This document shows, piece after piece, positions 35,686-47,800 of a stretch of DNA of 64,000 nt. Below the pieces are notes generated by a model that saw nothing but the letters and a program-made list of their open reading frames with translations, searched no databases and was not told where the DNA came from. How positions within the stretch are numbered: the first letter of the stretch is position 1; the number at the start of each line of letters is the position of its first letter. This DNA comes from Hetaerina americana (Eukaryota > Arthropoda > Insecta > Odonata > Calopterygidae), in contig JAKTNV010000003.1 in the NCBI GenBank assembly GCA_022747635.1, positions 99,118,454 to 99,182,453 of the forward strand. Reading direction: 5' to 3'. Both the position numbers and the translations under genes were made by a program.

Positions 35686-36780
35686 TCACGAGCGATCTCC
35701 GTAACTGAAGGTAATACGCAGAGTCACGCCACGTGAAGGATATCGCGATCACTATCCAAGCTACGTTCAAGTCGGTTCATGTATTTTTTTTATGTTTCCC
35801 ATCGGAGGGATTATAAATTGAACGAAGTTCAGGATTAAAGAATGATACGATAAGAAAGTTTATTATTCCATCTTTGGTACTGGTCGATAAAAACTTTGCC
35901 TTTCGCAGTAATTTCATCTAAGCTCATGTAATGTTTACTTACCCACAACTTAGGTTACACTATCCTTCCACTTTACTTTCCATAAAATTAAATATTCCAG
36001 GATTAAGAATCTTAAAAAAACTAGAATGTAAAAAAGAACAGAGACAACATGCATGTGTTAATAGCTTTAAAAAAAGCACGAATAAATAATAATCAAGTTT
36101 TCAAAAATATGAACTGAATGATTTTTTTTTAAATCAATAAGCATTTGAAGTGTTTTTCTTCATTATTTCCTGCGTGAAACCTTATAATCCGCCCATATAC
36201 AATTAGCTCAAAAATTCTCTTCATTCATTAAAGACCAACCAAAAAATGTCAACTCCTACTCGGTAAAATAGGACGTTGGGCTAATTTATTTGTGATGCCA
36301 TGCAAAGTTAATAAAAATTTTGAAACAGTAATTAGGTTTTAATTTTGCTCCATTTTTGCTTTTCATTCAATTCCTACTTGTTAAATGGGAAAGAAGAAAA
36401 TACCCTCACCGAACCTACACTGCTTTATCTAATTGAAGATGGCATACTTTTCCTTTTGCATCTACAGTAAATGAAAGCAAGATATGTACATTTTTAGCGC
36501 AATAATTTGTTAAAGGTGAGCTGAAATAAATATGGAAAGGGGGAGTCACAGCGAAAGGCCTAGAATGGATTACGTAATGGCAAGAAATAGGTGGAGACTG
36601 ACTTTAAGAATTAAAAGCTTGTAATGCTGCGACACCATTTGCGTTATTGAACAGTCTGTGATGCTGAGTCTCACTGTTGCTACCTGGACGAATTACGAGA
36701 CTTAATTTCCCAGTTTGGGAAATAATTGTGACGGCACTCATAACGGCAACCCGAATGTTAACATTGCGTCAAAGCCTCCC
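35686..36780. other. AT-rich non-coding stretch
   Basis: Unique AT-rich DNA with stops in every frame. I see nothing else. Confidence 0.65.
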
Positions 36781-37265
36781 ATCGTTAATTCAATGCATGG
36801 TCTCTCTAACATCCGCTCCCCAGTAAACCCGCTGGCGCCACAAAAGGAATAATCCCGTATTCGTCACGCTTACCTCCACCCCCTTTTACCTCGATGCATC
36901 TTCACACGCGAGTGCAATCGGGGATACCCTTCTCCCCTCGGGAGCAACTCCCTGCGATGAATGTCTCAATCCCAAAGGCGTATCCCATCAGCAGGCATTG
37001 TCGGGGCCCCAGGCGTCACTAGCACAGAAACACTTCAGTCTTCCTTCCTCTGGTGTCTAGGGCGCTCCATCGCTTTCATGCATCACTCGATTGTGTCGCT
37101 TCCCCACTCTCCTCCCTCAAGCACTCCAACCCGTTCCATTCGTTTGCTCGACAACTTCTTCCCAAACTTCCCAAAACCGGAAGCGGGGCCTACCTTTTTT
37201 CGGCGGCACGTTATCCTAGCGATCGCAGGGAGGCAGATAGGCAGACGCCACCAGTTACTTTACGG
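36781..37265. other. Balanced, mildly C-rich stretch
   Basis: GC content rises and C/T words are commoner near 36870-36950 and 37095-37160, but without the extreme bias of the islands. A 104-codon + frame (36961-37275) opens with ATG and is not low complexity. It has no recognised domain, and an alternative 72-codon frame overlaps it. Confidence 0.4.
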
Positions 37266-38285
37266 ATGTAAATAAAATTGGAGATTAAAAGATATAATTA
37301 GGACATGGTTTTTTTCTGTTATCTCTAAATATATGGATTTTTTTTAATTGTCATCTTTTACCCTTAACGTTAAAGGCACCGTGACCTAACAAAATAATTC
37401 AATTGGAACCAAGCGAAAAATGTTCTCATGTTTTCATCTGGTCTCTACGAAGTAAATTTGCACATTCATTAAGCAAAGGTGTTTTGGTTGCCCAGAGCTG
37501 TAAGGGCGAATGCTCAAGGCAGTCAGCTAAAACTCAAACAGGAAACGATACCTGAACATCTTAATGCTATATTATTGCTTGACTATTCTACGGAAAAAAG
37601 AGACTCATTTCCTGCGAGCATGCCTGAGTTACATCATAAAAATGTTTAAAAATGACACCGCAGTATCGGAAGATTAAATATTTAATGAAAATATCCTGAC
37701 GAAGACGATGGATATCTATGATTCAGACATTATTATTTGGGGAGACAGGTGCTCTGTGTTGCACACAAGACGCTTTTTCTACTATTAGATCAAAAGAATA
37801 AGTGGACCTCCCAACTACTCTCGCACTTTTCTATTTTCGCTGCATATTATATTAATATTTATTATTTATTTGGAAAGCTTTTAAACGGTCAATGTACCCA
37901 ATTAAGTATTAATCCTTTACTTAGACTATGCAAGCACAATAGGCACCATTTGACACCAACCAGCCATGCATTCATTGAAAATTTCACATCATTGTGTGAA
38001 ATTAAAAACGAGCAGATCGTATACCGGTAAATTTTAAGGTCAAAACTCTTCTAGACAATGAATAGAGACCAAAATATCATGGTATTAATTTGCTTCAAAT
38101 ATAAACTGTTATTTTTTAACAATTTTCATTACCAAATCAATGCTTCTCACGCATTCGTATGAACTGATCTAGTAGACCAGACGGAACTAACGTGTCAACG
38201 AAAACAAATTAGATTTTAGGAATGCAATCAGCAGAAAAGTAATAAATGGTTTGATGCAAGGATGATGACGACCAAGGGACGTTAA
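37266..38285. other. AT-rich non-coding stretch
   Basis: AT-rich, with frames under 100 codons that I do not recognise. I see no RNA gene. Confidence 0.6.
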
Positions 38286-39225
38286 AATTTCTACTCCCCT
38301 TCCGTCACCCAGAACCCTTTCCTGCCCAAATAATAACACTCACTCTAATAAGCATTCGCTTCCCGCCCCGACCAACAAACGCGGTCCCTCCACAATATCC
38401 GCCCTTCATTTTAGGAAATGGATCCGTTTATCATCTCGTTAGAGCCGGACCTTCACCACCCTCCAGGCGTCCTCTTCCCCGCACTTGAAGCTATCAACCA
38501 TCCAACCAAACCGAGGCCATTTAACTCGCCCCTTTTATCGTCGGAGCACCACTCCGGCCCAGGAGAGGGAGATTGGCGATCAAGTGGCGGGGACCAATCA
38601 GAAGAACCAATCCTACGTCAACATCACCCTTCCATCGAAGTAACCCCGACCTCCTTGCTTCATACCCCCAAAAAACCGCTTTGAACCATCGATTCTCCAC
38701 CCCTTTAATCCCAAACCTTCAATCCTCTCCCACTCGACGGAAAATAGGAGTAAATTCACCCAATCTTCCCCCACCGTAGCACTCAAGGCTCCACAATACG
38801 CACGAACCATTACCCTGCAGAAAAAAATCCTCCTCCACAGTCCAGAATGCGTCCCCTCCTTCCCCCGCACTGTCGAGGGCCCGGCACCTCATCCTCCTTA
38901 TCACCGCCCCCCCCCTTTTCTCCTCCCTATCGTCACAAACCACCTCATTCCTTATATCCCGAATCCTGAGAGAACTAATTTCCTGTTATTCTCCCGACCA
39001 CCGTCCTCTCTCAGACCCCTTCCTTCCCAGACCTCCTCGATTCCTCACCCTCTCGGCGTCTCCCTCCCCCAATGCTCCCTGGCTCCTTCCAGCTCCCCTT
39101 TCAATGCCCTCTGACGGCATGGCAGACAGGCCGATGGGGTTGTCCGGGGGGTGGGAGGGGAGAGGGTTGGAGATGAGGAGCTGGGGCGTGGAGGAGGAGT
39201 AAGAGGGAAAAGAATCAAGACATCT
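38286..39225. other. Pyrimidine-rich island with purine end
   Basis: C/T-rich on the + strand from about 38290 to 39110, with a balanced window at 38540-38600, then G/A-rich from about 39120 to 39210. A nine-C run lies near 38910. Frames on both strands are short and low complexity. Confidence 0.7.
38594..38611 (+). promoter_or_regulatory. Pair of CCAAT boxes
   Basis: CCAATCA at 38594 and CCAAT at 38607 lie 13 bp apart in the balanced window of the island. NF-Y sites are often paired in promoters, but no start site or gene is visible, so chance is possible. Confidence 0.25.
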
Positions 39226-40785
39226 CATTCCGGAGAGCCTCCTCTTCCAAGCCATCCTCTACAATTTGTGATCCGCCGTCCGGGAAATGACACTATTCGG
39301 ATCCAATCACGGAGTGAACTCGGACGTAAAGAGACTGATCCAACTTTGTTTCTAAAAGAAGATCGAAATAAATCCGTTTTCCCAATCCGATTGCCTCAAC
39401 GATCAACCAAGAGTCTCTGACTTTGAGAAATGGTCAACTGATAGCTTTTTCTGCTCAGTACTCAAATAAAACCACATTAATAACCTAGTTGGAACCTAAA
39501 AAAATATTTCTTTACGTCATAAGGAATAAAAGAAGTGTAATATAAAATTCAATCAGAAAAATTAAATTTCAAATCTTTCAAATTGTTCAATGAACTACGG
39601 GTGCATTTCGTTTCTTAATGAATATAAGGAATAGTTTTATCAATATAAGAAGAAGAAAATGTTAATGTTTCGACAGATAACCAATAAACGTATCCGCGCT
39701 GTTGTTTTATATTACGGTAACTTCATTCTTTTAAGTTTTTTCCGTGTTATAAGGAACATTACGCATGCTTAATGTAGGATCAAATATTAACCGTATAACT
39801 TGGGAAAAAATTTCATAGCATCAAAAATTCCACCAAGTTCGCAATAGTATACCTTCAATGCAATAAGTACTTCACCGCAGCCATATCAAAAGACTTGAAA
39901 GTGTTTCTATTCCTCTCCAGATAAAAACCACCAAATTACCACCAGACGAATACCACATGATCAACACACTCTCTCCGACCAAATATCCCCCTTTGGTCAA
40001 CCGCACTTCGTAGTCTTTGGGGATTGAGGTCCCTTATAGCTATCCTTATCTTTAGCACTTCGTTAAATTCACACCGCACTGGATACAATGATAAGGCAAA
40101 AGGATTTGGGCAAACACAAACAAAATCCCCAATGGGCAGAAAGCACGTTCTTCCTGACGGCTCAATCTCATGGATAATGTCACAACGAATGGCCATGAAT
40201 TCGGGCAAAAATCGCAGCTTTTATAACAAAATTCCCAAGTATCAACAGGAATAAGTGTTTCAATAAAGGATAGAGGAGTACAGAACTAAATATATTATCA
40301 CAGCAGCAACCATTCATATCAAAATAACTGCTTTGTGAGACATTTCCTCCAATTCATAGATTAGACCAACATTTTTACCTAGGTGTGCAACATGATATTA
40401 TTTACCTTTCTTCATGAAACGAAATGAAATTCCTGAATTCACATGCATGTTCATCATTAATTAAATATGTCAGTTTTGCAACCATTTATACATATATTAA
40501 TTGAAGTAATTTCTTTTATATCGTGGACAAATCTTTAAATGCTCGCCCACAATTGCCAGCCATCGCAGTTTGGAATTGCATGCAGAGGTTTCTTTGGATC
40601 GTTTATTTGCCAAATTTATTCATAAGAGATCTCGAACGTGAACGATGTTCGCATAAAATATCTGTGGGCCCTATATGATATCTTTTATTCATCCAGACAT
40701 TTTTTCTCTTGATCTATGGCTGTGTCCCCATAAAAAATTCATTTCTGAATGCTTGTGTATTAAGTATTCGCGTCCTGGGTATTTT
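39226..40785. other. AT-rich non-coding stretch
   Basis: Balanced to about 39420, then AT-rich. A slightly GC-richer patch at 39935-40255 carries a 90-codon minus frame opposite a 76-codon plus frame, neither low complexity nor recognisable. I see no gene. Confidence 0.55.
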
Positions 40786-41535
40786 TATTCCCTATCCTTT
40801 ATCTCCGAGAAAACTTCTATCCCCCAACTTCCAGGAACATGGCTAACCCCAAATTATGATCCTTGCGGTTGGCAGCTCCCGCCAATGGTGTGGTCCAATC
40901 TGCTCTCCCTCGCCGTCCCCACCTCCCTCGCCCACCCACCCGACCCAGCAATCCACCCCCTCCCCCTCCATTTACCCCAGCCCCCCTACTCGAATTCCCT
41001 CCGGTGCCCCCACCGCCCAAAAATATCCTCCATACTCTCGATTCGGTAAAGCGGGCTGTTCCCCTCCTGATTGCGGTGATTACCGAAAAGGGAGGGAGAG
41101 GAGAGGTGTGGGAAACATTGTGACGTGATATTTGAGCGGGGAGGGAAGAATGGAGTGAGTTCGTCTGATGCGCGGAGAGTTGGAAGGAGTTTGGTCGCGG
41201 GGGAATTGGAGGGGGGAGAAGAGAGAGGGGAGGTTTTTGGAGGTTAATAAGCGGGCGAACGCGGTCGACCGCCAGAGATGCCGTAAAGAGTTCCAGAGGA
41301 AATTTCTGAGGAAGAAAAATGGATAGGTGTGGGGAGGAGGAATAGGGGAAAGTCGGGGGTCGGAAGAGTGTGAGTTTGGAAAGGGGGGACATAAGAAATG
41401 AGGCGTAGGAGCAGAGGAGGGGGTGTGGTACGGCGGGGTTGATGTTAGAGCGGTGAGTGGAGGCAAGGGGGTCGGCAGGAGGAGGAAGGAGGAGAGGGTG
41501 ACTGCGGTATCTCCTTTCGGTTCCCTCCGGCACCA
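40786..41535. other. GC-rich island with sharp pyrimidine-to-purine flip
   Basis: C/T-rich on the + strand from about 40860 to 41035, then G/A-rich from about 41085 to 41500. The balanced bridge is about 50 bases. A 238-codon minus frame (40817-41533) crosses the whole island and translates to Pro/Ser/Leu-rich then Gly/Arg-rich low-complexity sequence. This C-skew to G-skew order is what two promoters firing outwards would leave. Confidence 0.7.
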
Positions 41536-44110
41536 GAATGGTGACCGAAGAAAGGGACTATGGGCAATGCAAATGGTCTGAAATTATAATACTTGGTACT
41601 TTTACAGATCTTAACGTCAATTCTACAGAGAGGGTTCAAACATTGAGTGTGTGGAATTCTCAATACTCGGAACCACGGATATCTACTGTCAAGCTATTGC
41701 ACCCAATACTTCTCCCCTTAGAATATTAAATGTGTCTACATGAAGACGTTGTCGGCGAAGGATGTAGGATTTCACAGGTAGGTCAGAGACTAACGGTCTA
41801 TATGGGATGCCATTCCGATTTAATCCAGATAGGCAAGTTAGGCATTGGTAGCATAAAACGATAATGAATACAGATGATCTATGCCGATATATTTCCTGTG
41901 GGTGTTGCAAAAGGCAGGAAGCCAATAATATATACTTTATGAAAAATTCTGTGTCACATTTAGCAGGCTCACAATCAGTGTGAATTAAGGTAAACTTTGA
42001 CTCTACTTTACCTACTGAATGTTTTCATTGCAAATAGCTAATATGAAAACTCGTAAACGACATTTTAAACTATAAATCTAATGAATGCAAGATTATAGCT
42101 CCCAATTCTGATCTAACGTGGTTTATTCTGTCATATTATTACAGTTTGCTAAATTTCATCGCAGTAAAAACTTAAGACCTTGTGAAATTGGGCTCAGTAG
42201 AAGGAAATATAGTTCATACAAAATTATACTTCACAAAAAATGGGCCTAGAATATATTATTCTAGGCAATACTCGCGTTATAATTTTACGCTGGACTATTC
42301 TCTAAATGAAGAATATTTTGAAATAAAATACGAGGTCGTAATAACAGTTTTATTTGAAGACTTACTGAGCATTTAAAAATTTAAGTGAAAGGAAAATATG
42401 CTTCAATAAATGAAATCATCAAAAGTGAACAATAAATGATAGTTATTCCTGGAAGCGAATTTTCTACTGATAAATGTTTTATGAAGTAAAATGTACCCTA
42501 ACAAAGGGAACATTAAATATTCTACTAAAAAAACAATTTATAATTATAACACCTAACATTCTTTCAAAGAAGAAAATATGTCCATGATGAATTGAATTTA
42601 CTGCATTAGTTTTCATATTACCTACTACTGAAATGGAATAATCTCAAAAAAATTAGATCTACGAAGATATATTCCGGGTAATTATAAGCAAAAGCTCATA
42701 ATTTTCTAAATTTCTAAACACACTTAGCGCTAACCACACATAAACGAAGAATCCGATGATTCTTTGTGATAATTGGTTTAAGCAATCCAATGATATCTCA
42801 GTCTCCATCATTGGGGGAATCAGTATCTAAATTTTAAATTTAACCCACATTATACACGCAATTCAACCTTCCTAAGCGATTTCTTTTAAATACATTTCAT
42901 TTTTGACCCTTTTAATTTCCGTTCACAATTCAAAAGTCAGAGACAGGTAGATTGGTAAGTAGAAAAAAGAGTGTAGTCTACTTCGTAAAAAAGAAATGCC
43001 AGAAGTTACCAAAGAGAACATTATCACTTTCCATTACTAAGCAAATCAACGTGAATAATTGGCTTTAATATGGAAAAAATCTCACCTAAGGTTATTTCTT
43101 TAATGTTTTCCGCAGAAAAACTCGATAGAAGGTGTAAATCAATTCATGATCTGACAAAATTTGTTGCCTATTTAAATGGATTTTCCAACTTGCCGGGAGG
43201 TTATTTTACAGTGTAATAACAATTCATCCTTGCAAGGATTTTAATAAAAAATAATAAGTTCCATTATTACCATTCTCATTTTAGAAATTATTTTTTGTAA
43301 CACATTACTAAACAAATTTTGAATCAGAGAAAAACTGACCTTTTTCAAAATTTTGAAACGATGCATTACGTTGTCTCAATGAATGAGTATTTGGTTAGAA
43401 ACAAGTACTTCATGACGATATGTTATATTTTATTCCATATCATATAAGTTATATGTATAGCGCGGAATACCACAAATTTCCAATTGATATGATTTCCAAA
43501 TCACTATCTTTTTAATCAGTGCATTTGTATGTTCAATACAACGTAGCTTAAGAAATTTCTTCTTGGGCTATTTTTAATCTATCTTTTTACCTATGACTTA
43601 ACTCATCCGTTTTGCAACGAAGTATTATTTCATCCCCATTACTTTGAAATTGGCTTCTTAGATTTTTTTGTTTACTTCGGTCCATACAGCACTGAATAAT
43701 ATGTAGATGTGGATGATATATGTAGATAGAATAGGCAAACACTATATTCAAATACTGTATATATTTTGATTTATGATAAGGTTTAAGGTAGATATACGCG
43801 ATACATTTTTCAAATACTTGACATATTAGAAAGAAAGATGTAGAAACTGGACGGATGAATATATTTATATATTATGGTAAATAAACGACAATAAATTCAA
43901 TGGGAATGTCTGACGTCATAGAACTGTCTTCTACAAACGCTCCGGCATATCTCCCAGTATAAAATGCTTTCTAACGAAAGGATATCGTCAAGTTACCACC
44001 GAATGCGTTCCCATAAGGTGCTCCAAAATGGAAAATTCCTGATGGTACGTCGAATGCCTAATACTCAAGACAGCTGCAGACTCTCACGGTCTTAAGAGTT
44101 CACCATTGTC
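41536..44110. other. AT-rich non-coding stretch
   Basis: Unique AT-rich DNA with frames under 80 codons. One short palindrome at 42244-42266 is listed separately. I see no gene. Confidence 0.6.
42244..42266. repeat. 10-bp-arm inverted repeat
   Basis: GCCTAGAATA and TATTCTAGGC flank a TAT centre. The stem is perfect but short and AT-rich. Confidence 0.85.
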
Positions 44111-44475
44111 GGAATCATGGCACTACCCCACAGCAGGGTGGCCGGTTAAGCGGCCCAAGGAAATCTTCCCCCGTTTCTGGAGAGGCCGAAGGGGAGGGAG
44201 AATTGATGAGGAGGAGAATGGGACGTGGGAGGACTGGAAGGAATTCTGGGAAGAGTGAGACACTGTGACTAGCGGATGGAGCGGGGAAATTTAGAGGTAA
44301 TGGCAGGTAATAGAGGTAGTTGGAGTCAGCGACAGAGAAAGATACGAGGGCGTAGAGAAATGAGCATAATAAGGATAAGAAACGAGCTAGCAAGATGAGA
44401 AGAGGGGAAGGTGGTGAGGGTGAGAAGGTAGACTGGACGGATTCAAGAAGAAAAGTGTAGATTTTGTCGTTGGCC
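44111..44475. other. Purine-rich island
   Basis: G/A-rich on the + strand from about 44155 to 44450 with no pyrimidine partner. The 131-codon minus frame is Ser/Leu/Pro-rich and not called. Confidence 0.65.
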
Positions 44476-45724
44476 TCGGCGAGTTTTACATTCTGGGAAC
44501 TCATATACATATATCACTCCGTCTAAAGATTCCAATGTACTTACTTTACGTTCCACGCCCCTATTTTAAATGCTAAACACCACACGTCACAGAACGAAAG
44601 TGTCATTTCCTGTGGCCACGACACCAAATATAATCAGAACAAGGTTTTCCTCACCCAATATTCAGAGCACAGATCAAAATATTGTTTTTGACTTTATAAC
44701 ACTAGGATCAAACGTTGGAACCGAGGATTTGTCGTTAGAAAAATGTCCATGTTTGATCATTTGAACTTTTATTCCGGTACCCATTTTAAATAAATATGCA
44801 CACAAAAAAACCCTAGCATTTTTACAGCTATTTTACCAAGCGTCTTAAATCATATGATTGTTCGAGGTGAGTGTGAACGGCAAATTTAAGAACTCTACAT
44901 CTACGATTTGGCATCCTTTGACGATTTGGCACTTTTTTAAACAATCTCAAAATGAAAAAGATCTTCAATAAAAGAATGGAATGTATATGATGGTTTTAGT
45001 ATGACAGCAGCCAGGGTTTCACCTGCAGTTCACAAAAAACTATTTTTGATAGATACAATGCAATTGACTTTAATAACTAAACCAATACAGAGAAAAAAAC
45101 AATCAATGAAAAAACCCTATTCTTCAATACATTTGTTTCTAAATGATTAAATTTGATATTTATTTAATTTTATCCATTGACTAACACACATGTGTTTATG
45201 AAAGGCGCAGCCACTTCTTGAGAATAGAAAACGATAAGGCAGAGCAAAGTAGAGAATACGACGTGTGTTACGAGAAACTGTTGCTTATTGCTAAGTTTAA
45301 ATATTGAAATTATATTTTAGGTACTTTTAAAAGTGATGAAGTCTAGATAACAATCTAGATGGGCCCTTGTTCGTTGATAATAGTGGTCCATTAATGAGAA
45401 GTAGGTATTTAATGAACCAAAAAAAGCAGATACAGAAATTCGTGGCTTTCCTTTCAACTACCTACGCTACATTTATGATTCACGCTCAAAACTACACCAA
45501 ATGAATGCCATTGCTGCATACATTGCAATCCGTTCCGCAGTCGTTCTACCTTTCCCTTCATCGCCATTAAAATTCTCATTTCTTTCCACCATTTACTTTG
45601 TATTTGAACATTTTCTACTGATTACCTTCAAACGTTAATATGCTCAAAAATATTGTCAACTCGTTCTTATAGATCGCCAATTTCTGGATCATTGATAAAT
45701 GAATTATGAAATCGAAGTTAGTGA

Positions 45725-45812
45725 TTAGCTAAAAAATAACTGAATAGTACTTGCCTAAATCAGAGATGAGTCTTAGCAACTTAAGGTTCGAGTATGAATC
45801 AGCTCTTGACCA
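45725..45812 (+). mobile_element. Degenerate tRNA-like SINE relic
   Basis: TAGCTAAAAA near 45727 recalls an A-box, and GGTTCGAGTATG at 45785 keeps the first eight bases of a B-box. Between them TAGTACTTGCCTAAATCAGAG resembles a D-arm to anticodon-arm stretch. No cloverleaf can be drawn cleanly. A decayed tRNA-derived SINE is likelier than a tRNA gene. Confidence 0.3.
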
Positions 45813-46223
45813 AAGGGATGAAAATAACTCGCGCATATTAAAAATTCTTATAATGGTAATGGTCAAACATACACTTTTTCATCACTAATAAACTGGATAA
45901 AATTTACGAGAAACTAAACATTACATACTATTTATTAATAACGTATTTTATATTCAAACAATTTTTCATCATATTTTTGGTAGAGCACCACTATGACAAG
46001 TGGTTCAATTTCCGGTGAAGGGAACGTTTTGCTACTTGTATGCATTGTGTTTATAATATTGTGTATATAATGTTGATACTTTTCTGATATCAAATTTTTC
46101 TTGCAATATGAAAGGGATGAAGAACACCTGTTGGAAACTCACTTTTCAGTTTGAACTCCAGTTGCGATCGATAGCAGCGGAAATTGATGAACAGATTAAA
46201 TATTCAAGGAGACAGAATGGCAA

Positions 46224-46285
46224 CAGAGCGGTGTAACAGTTAAAGCATTCCTTGTCCCTAACCTTAATTCCGAACCAGCGTCATG
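46224..46285 (+). mobile_element. Degenerate tRNA-like SINE relic
   Basis: GAGCGGTGTAACAGTTAAAGC near 46226 resembles a tRNA D-arm with A-box. TTCCGAACC at 46268-46276 resembles a B-box with one inserted base. The spacing fits a tRNA-derived SINE, but both boxes are imperfect. Confidence 0.3.
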
Positions 46286-46919
46286 GCACGTTTTCTTTTA
46301 CGACGTTGCGTTCAGAATGAGTTTTAATGAGGTAGAGTTCTCCTACAGTACGAGTACAGTATCCTAATCACACTCCCACCCATGGGTTACCGAACTTTTA
46401 TACCCAAATTGGATATTGGGAACTTTCACATTCGCAAAATGACTAGAGCCCTAAATTTTTTATTTGGGATTATCACTGAAGGCCTTCACGGTTACATATT
46501 TGTTTTGGGATGTCATCAAACTAGAAAAACTCAAAATTTATTATTCTATTAATTGCCAGAGATATTTTATTGCATTAAAGATAATTAAATATTGAAAAAT
46601 CTCAAAATGAATTTATTTTATAGGAACGTGTCATTCATACTCCGAGTATATTGTGATGAGACTGCAACAAAGGAGCTCGTGCTATGACTTGTGCGTAGAG
46701 AAGGGAATGGACCCGTCGCACCGCTCATGTTAACGTATTATTCCTTCATCGAAGAGAGCGCCCATCCCATTCTACTGACATCACAATGCCTGCCCCCTCC
46801 GCTTCCAGTGCGCACGTATGAATCCCGCGATCGACCCCCACACTCGGTACCTCCCACTCCTTCCCTTCCTCCCACCTCCCCCCCCGCGCCGCGGATGTGC
46901 CCGGCGGAGCACGTCACCC

Positions 46920-46933
46920 GTCACCATGGTGAC
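46920..46933. promoter_or_regulatory. RFX X-box-like palindrome
   Basis: GTCACCATGGTGAC is a perfect 14-bp palindrome that fits the X-box layout (GTNRCC, 2-bp spacer, GGYRAC-like). The window's other copy of this motif type lies at 34652. It is followed by CpG-rich sequence and a possible first intron, a promoter-like arrangement, but no gene product is identified. Confidence 0.4.
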
Positions 46934-46968
46934 CGCCAGGCTTCCGTAGTGAACGCGACTGCGCCTGG

Positions 46969-47191
46969 ATGCAAGTGATTCGCGGGGAACATAAACGGGT
47001 AGGTGCACCCCGCGGCGGAAGCTTGTAGTCCTGCGTCGAAGGAAGTGATTCCGCCTGGGAACGAACCCGGGAGGAGGTCGAAATAATTTTTTTTTTAATT
47101 TGTATCTATTTTTTCCTTTCAGTTGAACGACCCCGTGATCCTTACACGTGGTACCAAGTTCGCACCCTTGTCCGGGAGGAGTTTTGTGTAG
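46969..47191 (+). other. Tentative two-exon small ORF with a 124-bp intron
   Basis: ATG at 46969 opens ten codons up to a donor CGG|GTAGGT (GT at 46999). A long T-rich tract with TTTTTTCCTTTCAG gives an excellent acceptor ending at 47122. Joining the two keeps the frame for 22 more codons to TAG at 47189-47191, giving a 32-residue product without a known domain. This may be a 5' UTR exon pair or a fortuitous match; the acceptor is the strong part. Confidence 0.18.
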
Positions 47192-47200
47192 TGGAAGTTT

Positions 47201-47211
47201 GGGGGGGGGGG
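47201..47211 (+). repeat. G11 homopolymer
   Basis: Eleven consecutive G between the T-rich acceptor region and the pyrimidine-rich arm. Confidence 0.9.
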
Positions 47212-47800
47212 AGAGGGGTATTGCGTGAACTGGATGCTGGGGGATGACGTACGGACCCGCCCCTCTCTCTCTATCACCCTTCTCTCTCTCTCTCCCGCGT
47301 ATATCCAACACACACCCACCCTCCAGTCCCCCATTCAGTCCCCCTCTTGCTCGCCATCCTCCCACCGGTCGAAGTGCCGAACATCTCTCCATTATCCCCC
47401 TCGTCCCGCTCACCCCCTCCCACTTTCAGCCGCCGGACTCTCCCTCGCCCCAACCCTCCCCACCGCACCGATACGCACACACACACTCCCGCACGGACAA
47501 CAGACAGGCGCACGCGATAACGCCCACATACACACACACGTACAAACGAGCGCGTTCGGATTCAGAGCGACCGGCCGACCTCGCGCGGATGTATGCATGT
47601 GCACGCGGCTCCCCACCCCACCCTTTTGCTCACTTACTCACCCCACTCTCTCTCTCTCGCTCACTCACTCACTCCCCCTCTCTCTCTCTCGCGCGCCAAA
47701 CCTCCTACTTGTCCATCGGCGCCGCTTCCGTAGTGCGCTCCAAATGCAATATGTGTTGCTTAAAATGTATAAACATTTGCCTCCGCAATTGTTTAAATAA
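47212..47800. other. Pyrimidine-rich arm with CT and CA microsatellites
   Basis: C/T-rich on the + strand, with CT runs at 47281-47294, 47646-47659 and 47678-47690, CTCA repeats at 47660-47672, and CA runs near 47477-47488 and 47528-47540. Frames of 191 and 207 codons lie in different registers and their Ser/Leu/His/Thr tracts translate the simple repeats. Not called as genes. Confidence 0.7.

Larger units (their letters stand above)
44476..46685. other. AT-rich non-coding stretch with tRNA-like relics
   Basis: Very AT-rich, with frames under 65 codons. Two degenerate tRNA-like segments (45725-45812 and 46224-46285) suggest old SINE insertions. I see nothing else. Confidence 0.55.
46686..47200. 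other. Left part of the large GC-rich zone, possible promoter and intron
   Basis: C/T-rich at about 46780-46890, then balanced and CpG-rich to about 47080. It contains an X-box-like palindrome and a donor/acceptor pair, both listed separately. A 210-codon minus frame covers 46781-47413 but is Gly/Arg-rich and crosses the good acceptor tract, so it is probably spurious. Confidence 0.45.

Noticed and set aside
40817..41533. 238-codon minus strand open frame
   Set aside because: Spans the strand flip and changes from Pro/Ser/Leu-rich to Gly-rich exactly with base composition, as expected of non-coding skewed DNA.
46781..47413. 210-codon minus strand open frame
   Set aside because: Gly/Arg-rich; runs through a homopolymer G11 tract and a T-rich acceptor-like tract; no conserved motif seen.
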